Below the pieces are notes generated by a model. It was not told the origin of the DNA. It saw only the letters and a program-made list of their open reading frames with translations, and ran no database searches. From assembly GCF_002923755.1 (NCBI RefSeq), contig NZ_PGFZ01000001.1:590146-654145 (forward strand): a stretch of 64,000 bases of DNA. The letters are read 5' to 3'. Made by a program: the position numbers and the translations under genes. This DNA comes from Methylovulum psychrotolerans. Lineage in GTDB: Bacteria > Pseudomonadota > Gammaproteobacteria > Methylococcales > Methylomonadaceae. Below, one piece after another: positions 46,109 to 54,791 of this stretch; within the stretch, counting starts at the first letter, position 1, and each line of letters begins with the position of its first letter.

Positions 46109-46572
46109 GCGCCCAATAATTAATCACGGGTAAACCCTCGGCTCTGCCGGAGACACAGCAAAAGTTTGACATTAAGCGGTTAATCCGTCCATGATTCGAC
46201 GACCCTCGGAAGTCCCTGTGGGACAAGCTTAGGCCGAACGGTTAATCCTAAATCCGAAAACCTGACCGCTTAAAGTATACTTATGCCAGGACAAAGGGAT
46301 AGGAGCCTAAGAAGGGGAGTCGCTATTTTTGCGAAAGATTGCTTCGGCATCCTTGCCGGTCAATCAGCAAAAATCACGCGACCGCTTATGCCTTCGGCTG
46401 CCCCAGCCGTCCTGGTCACTCGCTCGCCACCCAACAAGGGGTGGCTCACATGCTCTCCAATGACTCGACGCGATTTCGTATAGCCTGCATTTTCACTTCC
46501 GCTTCGCTTCGTGAAAACTCAGGCACTATCGCTTCTGGGGACTACTCGACTCCTGTCTCGCAGCGCTAGCAG
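46109..46572 (-). ncRNA. Structured non-coding region, possible mobile-element RNA
   Basis: No credible gene, but several perfect hairpins. CGGC/GCCG lies at 46139-46149, GTCCC/GGGAC at 46212-46224 and CGGCTG/CAGCCG at 46395-46409. GCCACCC/GGGTGGC lies at 46426-46445. A long composite stem spans 46470-46532 (GCGAT/ATCGC, GCCTG/CAGGC, TTTTCAC/GTGAAAA). The arrangement suggests a folded RNA. On the minus strand parts remind me of IscB-associated HEARO/omega RNA, but no IscB gene is present and the match is from memory only. Strand is a guess. Confidence 0.35.
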
Positions 46573-46622
46573 GGGAATTGCCCAGCAGAAGCCGACTTAT
46601 TCTCCAGAAAATAGCCGCACTA
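46573..46622. repeat. About 50-bp dispersed repeat, copy 2
   Basis: GGGAATTGCCCAGCAGAAGC onward; same unit as 39018-39068. It provides the last codons and stop of the broken minus-strand gene that follows. Confidence 0.75.
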
Positions 46623-46997
46623 GAGGAGTCTGCGGAGAAATGACACTGGCACACAGCATGGATGTGGCAATCAGCCATTCCTCATACGGCGGTATTCCGA
46701 CTGCCAGTGTTGTTTGCAGAAAATTATCTGCGACCCGTGATGCCCAGCCACCTTCAAGCACCTTGAACACAAAATAGCCCTGTTCCAGCTCCCCTTCATG
46801 CCAAAACGCCAGCATATCGCCTTCATCCATGACTTGAAAGGCTCGCGGATACTGAAAAAAACCTCAACAAACGCTTCACTCTCTTGCGCCCGACCAATCA
46901 ATAGACGCAACCCGTGGCGCGAATACGCGATTTCCACTATTTCCGCACCAGCACTCCAGTGACAAAACGCTCCAATCGGTTCAGTGCGCATTGTCAT
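46597..46997 (-). pseudogene. Frameshifted hypothetical gene
   Basis: Two overlapping frames make one protein of about 133 residues if one T is added to a seven-T run on the minus strand (46855-46861). The first part, MTMRTEPIGAFCHW to AFVEVFF, then joins QYPRAFQVMDEGDMLAF and runs to VRLFSGE. The ATG overlaps the stop of the glutamine amidotransferase gene (ATGA), supporting a real former gene. Family not recognised. It may be a true mutation or a sequencing error in the homopolymer. Confidence 0.7.
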
Positions 46998-47710
46998 GAA
47001 TCCCGTACTATCGCCATAAACCGCGCCAACAAAGCATTAGCCGCCTCCGTATCGGCAACCGCCGCCTGTAAGGCCGTCACATCCACCGCATTCGCCGTTA
47101 ACGCCCCTGCCTGTTCGTCGATATACGCCCGCATAATCGCCGCCGAAAATTCGGGATGGAACTGCACCCCCCACGCATTAGCGCCCAAACGGAAAGCATG
47201 GGTCGCCTCAAAAGCATTCGCAGCCAAACACACCGCCTCAGCGGGTAAAGCACTGACGGTTTGGGCATGGGTGACATGCGCCAGAAACGTGGTCGGCAAA
47301 CAGCCTAACAGACGGTCTGCCCGCCCCGCTGCCGTCAGTTGCACGGCTACCGTGCCTATCTCCCGCCCTTGCGGATGATAAGCCACCTGCCCTGCCATCG
47401 CCTGCGCCAAGAGCTGATGACCAAAGCAAATCCCCAGCAACGGGATACGCTGTGCCAACACCTGCGGCAACCATGCCGCCACCGCCTGCATCCACCCAGC
47501 CTGATCCGTCACCATCGCGGGCGAACCGGTAATGATGACCGCCGCCAAACTTTCCGCCGCAGGCAACACCGCCCCGGCGGCGACATCCACCACATCGACC
47601 ATCTCGGCGGACAATCCGCAGCCAGCGATAATCCAATCCTCAAAATCCCCCGACTTTTGCCGGATACCCGGAAAAGTCGATCCCGTTTTGATAATGGTTA
47701 AGGCAAACAT
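46994..47710 (-). CDS. Class I glutamine amidotransferase-like protein
   Basis: 238 residues of the GATase1 fold. Nucleophile Cys in LGICFGHQLLAQ (about residue 95) and His-x-Glu in GVQFHPEFS (about 180) complete the triad. No synthetase domain is attached. Similar stand-alone proteins resemble the GuaA amidotransferase half or gamma-glutamyl hydrolases of the PuuD kind; the substrate is unknown. Coupled to the broken gene downstream. Confidence 0.86.
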   Translation of the reverse strand: MFALTIIKTGSTFPGIRQKSGDFEDWIIAGCGLSAEMVDVVDVAAGAVLPAAESLAAVIITGSPAMVTDQAGWMQAVAAWLPQVLAQRIPLLGICFGHQLLAQAMAGQVAYHPQGREIGTVAVQLTAAGRADRLLGCLPTTFLAHVTHAQTVSALPAEAVCLAANAFEATHAFRLGANAWGVQFHPEFSAAIMRAYIDEQAGALTANAVDVTALQAAVADTEAANALLARFMAIVRDS

Positions 47711-47729
47711 AACGGCTTAGCGCAACAAA

Positions 47730-48233
47730 TTAACGGGCTTTAAAAAACACATAATCCGCCGTATAGGCGACGCGCTTTTCACTGCCCAAATGGTTGCTGT
47801 TGCAACCCGACACAGGCGGCAAACCGCCGACCGTTTTAATCCGGGTGATAAAACGGGTTTGTGCCAACAAGCCTTTACCTTCATGGCCGACTGCTTCCAG
47901 CAATAGCCAAGGAACCGATGTGTCAGGGCTTACATCCAATTTTTCCAACACCTTGCCCGTCACCTTACTGCCGTCCGCTGCTTCCCACGTCGGCCCCGCA
48001 AAATGCTTGCCGATGACCTGGCCTTGATTATTGCGCAGCACCGCCTCCGGTGCCAGATATTGCCAAGCGTATTGACCTTGGCTAAAGGTACACTGATAAA
48101 CCTGCTCACCCTGGGCATGGGCCGCCCCAAACGCTTCATGGCCGACAGGCGGCTTAATCGCCGCCGGACCTTGGCACTCGGCAAAGGCCGTTCCAGCCAG
48201 CAACAGCGTCCCTAACAACAGCATTCTTAACAT
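47730..48233 (-). CDS. DUF3455 secreted protein
   Basis: 167 residues from ATG at 48233. Sec signal peptide (MLRMLLLGTLLLAGTAFA), then a DUF3455 domain with paired cysteines (CQG, YQCTF, SGCNSNH) and the blocks EQVYQCTF, HFAGPTWEA and PWLLLEAVGHEG. Function of the family is not known. It follows the SDR gene closely on the same strand. A GTG 12 bases upstream is an alternative start. Confidence 0.84.
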   Translation of the reverse strand: MLRMLLLGTLLLAGTAFAECQGPAAIKPPVGHEAFGAAHAQGEQVYQCTFSQGQYAWQYLAPEAVLRNNQGQVIGKHFAGPTWEAADGSKVTGKVLEKLDVSPDTSVPWLLLEAVGHEGKGLLAQTRFITRIKTVGGLPPVSGCNSNHLGSEKRVAYTADYVFFKAR

Positions 48234-48238
48234 AGGCT

Positions 48239-48934
48239 TCACCACGGCATTACGTTGCCATCATACTTAATAAAATCACCCGATTGTCCTAAGGTGAACC
48301 GGGCGATGACTTGGCGCATTCCGCTAATGCTCTCCTCTTTTTCGATTAAGGCATTAGGGCCGCCCATATCTGTTTTAACCCAACCGGGGTGCAGCGTCAA
48401 GACCCCAATGGCTTGCGGTTTTAAGTCGATGGCTAAGCTCTTCATCGCCGCATTCAACGCCGCCTTACTGGAACGGTAATAGATGCTGCCGCCACTGGTG
48501 TTGTCGGTAACGCTGCCCATCAGGCTGCTGACATTCACCACCAATTTCTGCCCACTACGCAGTAACTGCGGCAAAAACGCCTCGGCCATTTTCATCGGTG
48601 CTTGGGTATTGATGACAAACGACTGCAACCAGAGCGGATAATCCAGTTCCCCAAAAGCATTCGTACGGTTATCGCCATATACGCCCGCATTGTTCAGCAA
48701 CACATCCAGCTGAATATCCGCCAATTTCGCCGCCAGGGCATCAATAGCGGCGAAATCGGCCACGTCTAAGGCCTCCACTTGGATGCCGGGATATTGCCCC
48801 GCCAACGCCAATAAAGCCTGCGCTTGGGCAGGCTGGCGGCAACAAGCGATCACTTGCCAACCGTCTTGCACATACTGTCGGCAAAACTCCAACCCTAAAC
48901 CCCGGTTAGCACCGGTTATTAATACTGTAGCCAT
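48239..48934 (-). CDS. Short-chain dehydrogenase, C-factor-like
   Basis: 231 residues from ATG at 48934. Classical SDR: nucleotide motif ITGANRGLGLEFCRQ, NNAGVYG, catalytic Ser region VNVSSLMGS and the YRSSKAALN active-site Tyr-x3-Lys. Resembles CsgA/C-factor type SDRs and sniffer-like carbonyl reductases. Substrate unknown. Probably transcribed with the DUF3455 gene downstream, and insulated from sodB by a terminator. Confidence 0.9.
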   Translation of the reverse strand: MATVLITGANRGLGLEFCRQYVQDGWQVIACCRQPAQAQALLALAGQYPGIQVEALDVADFAAIDALAAKLADIQLDVLLNNAGVYGDNRTNAFGELDYPLWLQSFVINTQAPMKMAEAFLPQLLRSGQKLVVNVSSLMGSVTDNTSGGSIYYRSSKAALNAAMKSLAIDLKPQAIGVLTLHPGWVKTDMGGPNALIEKEESISGMRQVIARFTLGQSGDFIKYDGNVMPW

Positions 48935-48947
48935 GTTTTTCTCCCAT

Positions 48948-48984
48948 AAAAAAGCCCCCTGCATCGGCAAAGACACAGAGGGCT
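48948..48984 (-). terminator. Terminator after sodB
   Basis: Minus strand: AGCCCTCTG, loop, GCAGGGGGCT followed by TTTTTT; stem arms at 48977-48984 and 48953-48960. Confidence 0.8.
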
Positions 48985-49009
48985 AGATAGCAACCGTAAA
49001 AACCGGAAC

Positions 49010-49591
49010 TTACGCGGCGAAATTAGCAGCGGCGAAATTCCAATTTACCAACGCCCAAAAAGCTTCCAAATATTTAGGACGCGCATTGCGGTAGTCGATG
49101 TAATAGGCATGTTCCCAAACGTCACACGTCAACAACGGCGTTTGGCCTGTAGTTAACGGGCAACCGGCATTGCTGGTGCTGACTAAGCCTAAGCTACCGT
49201 CGGCATTTTTCACCAACCACGCCCAACCGGAACCAAAGGTGCCGACCGCGCATTTAGTGAATTCTTCTTTAAACTGGGCAAAAGAGCCGAATTTTGCATT
49301 AATCGCCTCAGCCAACGCACCGGTAGGTTCGCCGCCTGCGTGAGGCGCCAAGCTGTTCCAGTAAAAGGTGTGGTTCCAGACTTGTGCGGCATTGTTGAAA
49401 ATGGGGCCGGAAGATTTCAGGATGATTTCTTCCAATGATAAGCCTTCAAATTCGGTGCCAGGAACCAAATTGTTCAGGTTAGTCACATAGGTTTGGTGGT
49501 GCTTACCGTGATGAAACTCTAAAGTCTCTTCAGAAATATAAGGGACCAATCTGTTGCTAGCATAAGGCAAAGCAGGAAGTTCGAAAGCCAT
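49010..49591 (-). CDS. sodB: Superoxide dismutase, iron type
   Basis: 193 residues. Metal ligands in the usual places: H27 (EFHHGKHH), H74 (WNHTFYW), D and H of [25 protein letters not shown] and the residue pattern around GSGWAWL favour the Fe enzyme. Dismutates cytoplasmic superoxide. A terminator follows. Confidence 0.96.
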   Translation of the reverse strand: MAFELPALPYASNRLVPYISEETLEFHHGKHHQTYVTNLNNLVPGTEFEGLSLEEIILKSSGPIFNNAAQVWNHTFYWNSLAPHAGGEPTGALAEAINAKFGSFAQFKEEFTKCAVGTFGSGWAWLVKNADGSLGLVSTSNAGCPLTTGQTPLLTCDVWEHAYYIDYRNARPKYLEAFWALVNWNFAAANFAA

Positions 49592-49947
49592 TTGATTATC
49601 CTAAATAAACGTTAAAAGAAAGGGGTCGGCAAACCACTGGCTACATGAAATACCCAGTAATGTGCTAAGCTATAACTGTAGCACTGCTGGGCAATTAAAT
49701 AAAGCCGGACTTGCTTAAATTGTCTGCCAGAGCGCAACCCAGTGCCGCCCAAGCCCCGCCGCGCCAGTATTTTCCGTCCAAACCCACCAAAAACGTCAAA
49801 CCTAAGCGACTGTTTTAGTATAAAAACCTGATAACAGTGCTACACAGTATCGGCCAATATCCTGCTTTTTTATAAAAAAATCATCCTCAGGACTGGTTTA
49901 TTTTTATTCTTGCTATATAATGCGCCGCTTAACCAAACAGTTTCTAT
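49592..49947. other. Intergenic stretch before tRNA-Leu
   Basis: About 355 bases that must hold the sodB promoter (leftward) and the tRNA promoter (rightward, near TTTATTTTTATTCTTGCTAT). No gene seen. Confidence 0.5.
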
Positions 49948-50034
49948 GCCTCGGTGGCGAAATTGGTAGACGCAAGGGACTTAAAATCCCTCGGTGGTAA
50001 CACCGTGCCGGTTCGACTCCGGCCCGAGGCACCA
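49948..50034 (+). tRNA. tRNA-Leu (UAA)
   Basis: Starts GCCTCGGTGGCGAAATTGG and ends in an encoded CCA. Acceptor GCCTCGG pairs with CCGAGGC. The anticodon stem AGGGA/TCCCT encloses CTTAAAA with anticodon TAA. A long variable arm (CGGTGGTAACACCG) marks a class II tRNA. T-arm GGTTCGACTCC is canonical. Confidence 0.98.
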
Positions 50035-50042
50035 AAAAATTC

Positions 50043-50077
50043 AAAGGCTTACGCATTTTATGTGTAGGCCTTTTTTA
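50043..50077 (+). terminator. Terminator after tRNA-Leu
   Basis: AAAGGCTTACGCA and TGTGTAGGCCTTTTTT form a stem with one or two mismatches and a T-run. Confidence 0.75.
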
Positions 50078-50101
50078 TTGCCTGTTGAAAATGCCGCCAT
50101 T

Positions 50102-50129
50102 GTAGAGACGTTGCACCGCAACGTCTCTA
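50102..50129. repeat. Palindromic dispersed repeat, copy 2
   Basis: Exact over 28 bases with 4157-4184; hairpin-forming, between the tRNA terminator and the GIY-YIG gene. Confidence 0.85.
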
Positions 50130-50211
50130 GCCACCTCTCCACTGGGGAGGCCTCACCACCCGAATCGGCCATTGTCCAACAATCCACCCATATACACTTA
50201 ACGCAATAGCT

Positions 50212-51087
50212 ATGTTCAACGCAAAATTTGGTAAAACCATCAAATTGTTCTTAATGGATGCCGACCCGGATGGACGCATAATCTGTGAACTGTCAAACTG
50301 GACAGGCAAAGCCTATAGAATCCCGCGCGGCAAAGTGAAGGACTGTGCCAATCGTCAAGAACTTAATGGCACTACGGTATATTTATTATTTGGCAAAGCT
50401 GAGTCGTCCGTCGCCAAACCTAAGGTTTATATTGGCGAAGCCGAAAACGCCTATAGCAGACTGGTACAGCATATTGGCGAAAAAGAATTCTGGAACGAAG
50501 CAGTGGTATTTATTAGTAAGGATGAAAATCTAAATAAAGCCCATATCAAATATCTGGAATCCCGTCTCCACGAAATTGCCTCCACCGCTTCCCGTTACGA
50601 CATCCAAAATGCCAATACCCCTACACGATCGGCAATTTCAGAAGCCGATCAGGCGGAAATGGAGGAGTTTATTGAGTATATCAAAATGCTCATTAATACT
50701 ATGGGCTTCAAGGTTTTTGAAGCCTTTATCAAAGAGGAAATAGCCCAAACGGATTTTCTCTATATAAACGCCGCTAGAGGGGCGCATGGCAAGGGCAAAC
50801 GGGTTGCGGATGGTTTTGTGGTGTTTAAAGGCTCTGAGATAGCCCCAGATACTGTCCAGTCAATGTCTAAAAGCCTCAAATCCTTTCGTGACGAATTGCT
50901 GGAAAATAGGGTTATTGAAGACATGGATGGCAAATTAATCTTTCAACGCGACTATCTTTTTAGCAGCCCGTCAACTGCCGCCGCCATTGTCATGGGGCGC
51001 AACGCCAATGGCCTTGTCGAATGGAAGGACAGTAACGGCAGAGTTTTAAAGTCCATTGAAGAACAAGAAATACAAGCCGCCCTATAA
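50212..51087 (+). CDS. GIY-YIG nuclease family protein with DUF4357
   Basis: 291 residues. The GIY-YIG core lies at about 50-140 with TTVYLLFG and KVYIGEAENAYSRL as the paired motifs, followed by helices (LNKAHIKYLESRLHEIA). A C-terminal DUF4357 domain lies at about 245-285 (SPSTAAAIVMGRNANG, VEWKDSNG). Proteins of this architecture are predicted endonucleases of accessory regions, sometimes near restriction genes. It lies just downstream of a tRNA-Leu gene, a common integration site, but no integrase is seen. Confidence 0.86.
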   Translation: MFNAKFGKTIKLFLMDADPDGRIICELSNWTGKAYRIPRGKVKDCANRQELNGTTVYLLFGKAESSVAKPKVYIGEAENAYSRLVQHIGEKEFWNEAVVFISKDENLNKAHIKYLESRLHEIASTASRYDIQNANTPTRSAISEADQAEMEEFIEYIKMLINTMGFKVFEAFIKEEIAQTDFLYINAARGAHGKGKRVADGFVVFKGSEIAPDTVQSMSKSLKSFRDELLENRVIEDMDGKLIFQRDYLFSSPSTAAAIVMGRNANGLVEWKDSNGRVLKSIEEQEIQAAL

Positions 51088-51092
51088 CATCA

Positions 51093-51710
51093 CTACTTCC
51101 TCGCCTCAATCAACTTAATCATATCACCGCTTTGCTCATCCACGCGCACCGACACAAAAGGGCACGCCTTAACGTTCTTAACGGTATTGCGGTCGATATT
51201 CGCGCCGAACAGGCGCAAGACCAGCGGGTTGAGGCGGTGCATCAGCCACGCCAGCGGCGGCCTGGAACTGAGCACATGCTCCAGCAATAAAACTTGGCCG
51301 CCGGGCTTGCAGACCCGGTGCAGTTCTTTAAGGCCTTTTAAGGGCATGGGTACAGAGCAGAATACGAAACTGGCGACCACTGTGTCGAAACTGTTATCGG
51401 CAAAATACAAAGCCTGCACATCCATCAATTCCAGATCGACCACCACTTTTTTGCGTTCACGCTGCTGCTGTGCCTGCTTCAGCATCCCCGGGCTAAAATC
51501 AATCGCGGTAATGCGGGCGTAACCCGGATAATGGGCAAAATTTTTCCCCGTCCCCACCCCAACTTCAAGGATATGATAACCGTCTACTTTCGCCCACAGG
51601 CGTTTGCGCCATCTTTTAAAAAACAGGCCTTCGATAACGGCCTCCAAGACTTCAAAATAAGGGGCTATACGGTCATAGCGTTTTCTGACGGTTTCGCTAT
51701 CGGTTTTCAT
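51093..51710 (-). CDS. Class I SAM-dependent methyltransferase
   Basis: 205 residues from ATG at 51710. Rossmann methyltransferase with motif I LEVGVGTGKNF, post-I AIDFSPGMLKQA, motif II region DNSFDTVVASFVFCSVP and post-II LKPGG-like CKPGGQVLLLEH. Sequence style resembles UbiE/PmtA-type enzymes acting on quinones or phosphatidylethanolamine. The C-terminal segment (HRLNPLVLRLFGANIDRNT) looks membrane-associating, which fits a lipid substrate. Not proven. Confidence 0.86.
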   Translation of the reverse strand: MKTDSETVRKRYDRIAPYFEVLEAVIEGLFFKRWRKRLWAKVDGYHILEVGVGTGKNFAHYPGYARITAIDFSPGMLKQAQQQRERKKVVVDLELMDVQALYFADNSFDTVVASFVFCSVPMPLKGLKELHRVCKPGGQVLLLEHVLSSRPPLAWLMHRLNPLVLRLFGANIDRNTVKNVKACPFVSVRVDEQSGDMIKLIEARK

Positions 51711-51805
51711 AAGCACTCAGGGGTTGGTAACAGGAAAGCGGGCATGGTACAGCGGGATAGGCGGGGGCGGCAATACATTTTGGCAGGGCAGCCAAGGGGG
51801 TGGGC

Positions 51806-51958
51806 TTATGGTTTGCCGTAGATTTTCAGGACTAAGCGGTAAAACCAAGCGGGGCGGAACACCACCACCCACATCAGCCATAAGCCGGTAATGGGGATGG
51901 GGCCGATTTCCAGCAACGTAACGACCAGCAATACCAAAAGGCAAACAATGCGTGTCAT
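51806..51958 (-). CDS. Small membrane protein, about 50 residues
   Basis: A short frame from ATG at 51958: MTRIVCLLVLLVVTLLEIGP, then IPITGLWLMWVVVFRPAWFY and a basic tail RLVLKIYGKP. Two hydrophobic helices with a Pro/Gly turn and a positive C-terminus make it a plausible inner-membrane peptide. It lies between the methyltransferase and DUF2490 genes on the same strand, 21 bases after the latter. Confidence 0.65.
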   Translation of the reverse strand: MTRIVCLLVLLVVTLLEIGPIPITGLWLMWVVVFRPAWFYRLVLKIYGKP

Positions 51959-51979
51959 TACGAAGCCCCCTGAGGCTAA

Positions 51980-52693
51980 TTAGAAATTGATAAACACCGA
52001 CCCCATAATCAAGTGTCGCATGGTGTCGCTGGTGTGGGTAAGATTCTCCACATATTGGTTCATATAACCCAATTCGGTACGGACATTTTTATTAAACGAC
52101 CAACCCAAACCGGCAAACGCGCGGTTTTGGTCAAAACCCGCCTGGCCGCCATAAGGCGTGTCGTTAAGGCGGATAAAAAACTCATCCCAAGCAATCAGGC
52201 TCAAACGCGGCTCGGCTTGCAGCGGGTGCATAAAGCGCACCATTTGCCGTGGCCGGACACGCACATTGCTGTCTTGTAAAAAGTTACTTTCTACCAACGT
52301 CCGTAAGGATAAGGTACCGAAGCTGGTCGGCAAAACATAGCGCAGACCCGGCCAAACATCTTGCTGGGAGACAAAGCTCTTGCCGATATTTTGTGTCGGC
52401 AACCAAGTGTAACCCGCCCAAACAGTAAGACGCTCAGTGAGCGAATAACCCACTGCCGCCCGCACCATACCTTGATACCAATGGCTAAAATCGCCGTCAT
52501 AACGGGATTGGCCTTCCAGCCAGATACGGGTTTTTTCCAGTTTCGGGTCGATAATTTTTAAACTGCCCTCACCTACCATTTGCAGCCAGCTACCGTCATC
52601 CTCAACAAAGGTGGGGGCAGGGCCTGCGGCAGTGGCTGGCGGCGCTAAAGCGCCAAAACCCATTATCATGGCTAATGCCAGTAATTTTTTCAT
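51980..52693 (-). CDS. DUF2490 outer-membrane-barrel-like protein
   Basis: 237 residues. Signal peptide ending ATAAGP (about residue 23). The mature part alternates amphipathic strands (RIWLEGQSRYDGDFSHWYQG, LTVWAGYTWLP, VRTELGYMNQYVEN) and ends in an aromatic terminus GSVFINF, as expected for a small outer-membrane barrel. Matches DUF2490 by these blocks. Function unknown. Confidence 0.86.
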   Translation of the reverse strand: MKKLLALAMIMGFGALAPPATAAGPAPTFVEDDGSWLQMVGEGSLKIIDPKLEKTRIWLEGQSRYDGDFSHWYQGMVRAAVGYSLTERLTVWAGYTWLPTQNIGKSFVSQQDVWPGLRYVLPTSFGTLSLRTLVESNFLQDSNVRVRPRQMVRFMHPLQAEPRLSLIAWDEFFIRLNDTPYGGQAGFDQNRAFAGLGWSFNKNVRTELGYMNQYVENLTHTSDTMRHLIMGSVFINF

Positions 52694-52802
52694 AGTATAC
52701 GCCTATTTGCATTCACAATCGTTGTACCCGTGATGCGGTTATCAGTGATGTCGCACACAAAATAAAGCTGATCCAATGTGCGGCGGCTATCAGCTCATGA
52801 CG

Positions 52803-52840
52803 ACAAGAAAGGTGCGGGCATCAACAGCCCGCACCAGAAT
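52803..52840 (-). terminator. Terminator after the SulP gene
   Basis: Perfect 9-bp stem GGTGCGGGC (52811-52819) with GCCCGCACC (52827-52835), 7-base loop; read on the minus strand it is followed by TTTCTTGT. Confidence 0.82.
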
Positions 52841-52842
52841 GT

Positions 52843-54501
52843 TTAACTAAAAGACAGCGTCTTATGCTTACGCGCGGCTAACGGGTGTTGCGAATAGGCT
52901 TCATGGTATTCCAATCCGTAAAACTCACATTTGCCGCCTTGGGCTTCATAGTCATGTTGGAAGTGGTGCATATATTCCATAAAGCTGTGGTCGAGCAAAA
53001 AGGCATCGTTTAACTGAAAAATGACCGTCTTACCTTGCCCTACCGTCATCATGGCATCTTTTAAGGCCATAAAGTTAGAGAAAATGGCCGCACCGCTGAT
53101 TTTTACCCATACCGTATTGTCATCAGCCTGTTGGATTTCAAAGTGGATTTTAAACAAATTATTAAACTTAACGCCCCGGCTGATATGGATTAACAGCTTA
53201 ACAACAATCCCTAAGGCAACCCCGACCAATAAATCGGTGGCGATAACACCGACAATCGTCACCACAAACAAGAAAAACTGCTCTTTACCCAAACCCAAGA
53301 CTTTGCCGAACTCTTTGGGCGAAGCCAGACGGAAGCCGGTAAAGACTAATAATGAAGCCAGTGCCGCTAAAGGAATACTATGGATCAGGCGCGGGAAGAA
53401 GGCCACAAACAGTAACAAAAAGACACCGTGGAAAAAGTTCGCCCAACTAGTTTTAGCGCCATTAGTGACATTGGCGGAACTGCGGACAATCTCGGCGATC
53501 ATCGGCAAGCCGCCGACCAAACCTGCCACCAAATTGCCTGCACCCACCGCCATTAAATCCTTATCCAAATTGGCTTGGCGTTTATAGGGATCCAGTTTAT
53601 CCACCGCCATCGCGCTTAACAAGCTTTCTAAGCTGCCGACCAAACAGATACTGACCACCGCTTCCCAAAATTCGACGGTGGCGAATTTTGAAAAATCAGG
53701 AAAGTAAAAGCTGGACATAAAATTATCAGAAATGGCCACCAAAAACTTCGGCCCTATAGTCGCTTCATGATGCGGCAAAATCGTCGCATCGGGCAAAAAC
53801 AAATACACATGCTCATGGTCAAGGTCAAACACCTTACCCAAACCTATCCCGACCAACACCACGATTAACGGGGCGGGGATCATTTTCAGATAGCGGTTTT
53901 TCACCACCGTCCACAAGATCAAAATAGCCAAACCGGAAAAACCGATAATGGCAATTTCAGGATTCATATTAATAAAGCTATTGGGAATCTGGGCGATAGT
54001 AGAAATCAGACTGCTGCCTTTGGTAGGCGCACTGCCAAGCACGGTATGGATTTGTTTCGCCATAATAATGATGCCGATGGCCGCCAACATTCCGTGGACT
54101 ACCGAGGCCGGAAAAAACGAACTCAGCCGACCAGACTTAAAATAGCCCATCAGAATCTGAAACACACTGGCGACCACAATCGCCGCCAAGGTGTAACGGT
54201 AGCCCGCCATGGCATCGCCTTCGCCTAAAGACTGCACAGCTCCCAAGACCACGACAATCAGACCTGCCGCCGGGCCGTTAATAGTCACATACGAACCACT
54301 GATACGCGACACCAATACCCCGCCAATCACAGCGGTGATGATACCGGCTGACGGCGGAAAGCCAGAAGCCATAGAGATGCCTAAGCATAACGGCATAGCG
54401 ATCAAAAATACCAGAAAACCCGACAACAAGTCACTGTGCCAGTTTTCTTTTAATCCGGCCAAGCCGGTTTGCGGCAACGCGGATGGGCTTACCTTACTCA
54501 T
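52843..54501 (-). CDS. SulP-family anion transporter with STAS domain
   Basis: 552 residues. About twelve membrane helices (for example FLVFLIAMPLCLGISMASG, GSYVTINGPAAGLIVVVLG) and a cytoplasmic STAS domain at the C-terminus (about 440-540, GKTVIFQLNDAFLLDHSF). SulP proteins move sulfate, bicarbonate or C4-dicarboxylates. The start and the AMAVDKLDPYKRQANLDKDL region resemble the BicA/DauA-like branch, and bicarbonate is plausible, but no carbonic anhydrase gene is adjacent. Monocistronic with its own terminator. Confidence 0.92.
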   Translation of the reverse strand: MSKVSPSALPQTGLAGLKENWHSDLLSGFLVFLIAMPLCLGISMASGFPPSAGIITAVIGGVLVSRISGSYVTINGPAAGLIVVVLGAVQSLGEGDAMAGYRYTLAAIVVASVFQILMGYFKSGRLSSFFPASVVHGMLAAIGIIIMAKQIHTVLGSAPTKGSSLISTIAQIPNSFINMNPEIAIIGFSGLAILILWTVVKNRYLKMIPAPLIVVLVGIGLGKVFDLDHEHVYLFLPDATILPHHEATIGPKFLVAISDNFMSSFYFPDFSKFATVEFWEAVVSICLVGSLESLLSAMAVDKLDPYKRQANLDKDLMAVGAGNLVAGLVGGLPMIAEIVRSSANVTNGAKTSWANFFHGVFLLLFVAFFPRLIHSIPLAALASLLVFTGFRLASPKEFGKVLGLGKEQFFLFVVTIVGVIATDLLVGVALGIVVKLLIHISRGVKFNNLFKIHFEIQQADDNTVWVKISGAAIFSNFMALKDAMMTVGQGKTVIFQLNDAFLLDHSFMEYMHHFQHDYEAQGGKCEFYGLEYHEAYSQHPLAARKHKTLSFS

Positions 54502-54791
54502 AAATGTTTCCTCAGATTAATCGGGCTGTTTAGAGCTTAAATTGCAATTAACATGCCAATATAATTTATTTTATACCTCATTGGTTTTAATGTTTTTTTT
54601 TGTAAAAACCACCCATTATGGACATCCAAAAGGGCAAAACAACCGATTTCCGGTTGATTTCAACCGCCCACCACCAATACTGATTGCTTAGCAACAAATT
54701 GCTGGTACGTTTAAATTTGCAACCATCATTGCCTAATCATTAGGCGTTGCGTATCATTCTGGACTAACACTAACTACGGCAGGAAAAAACG

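Noticed and set aside
46283-46777. Several short plus-strand frames
   Set aside because: They cross hairpin-rich DNA and the antisense of the broken gene; no conserved-looking protein.
49948-51087. Genomic island integrated at tRNA-Leu
   Set aside because: No integrase and no repeat of the tRNA 3' end seen downstream within the window.
51717-51944. 75-codon proline-rich minus-strand frame
   Set aside because: Shadow of the small membrane protein gene in another frame; no start signal.
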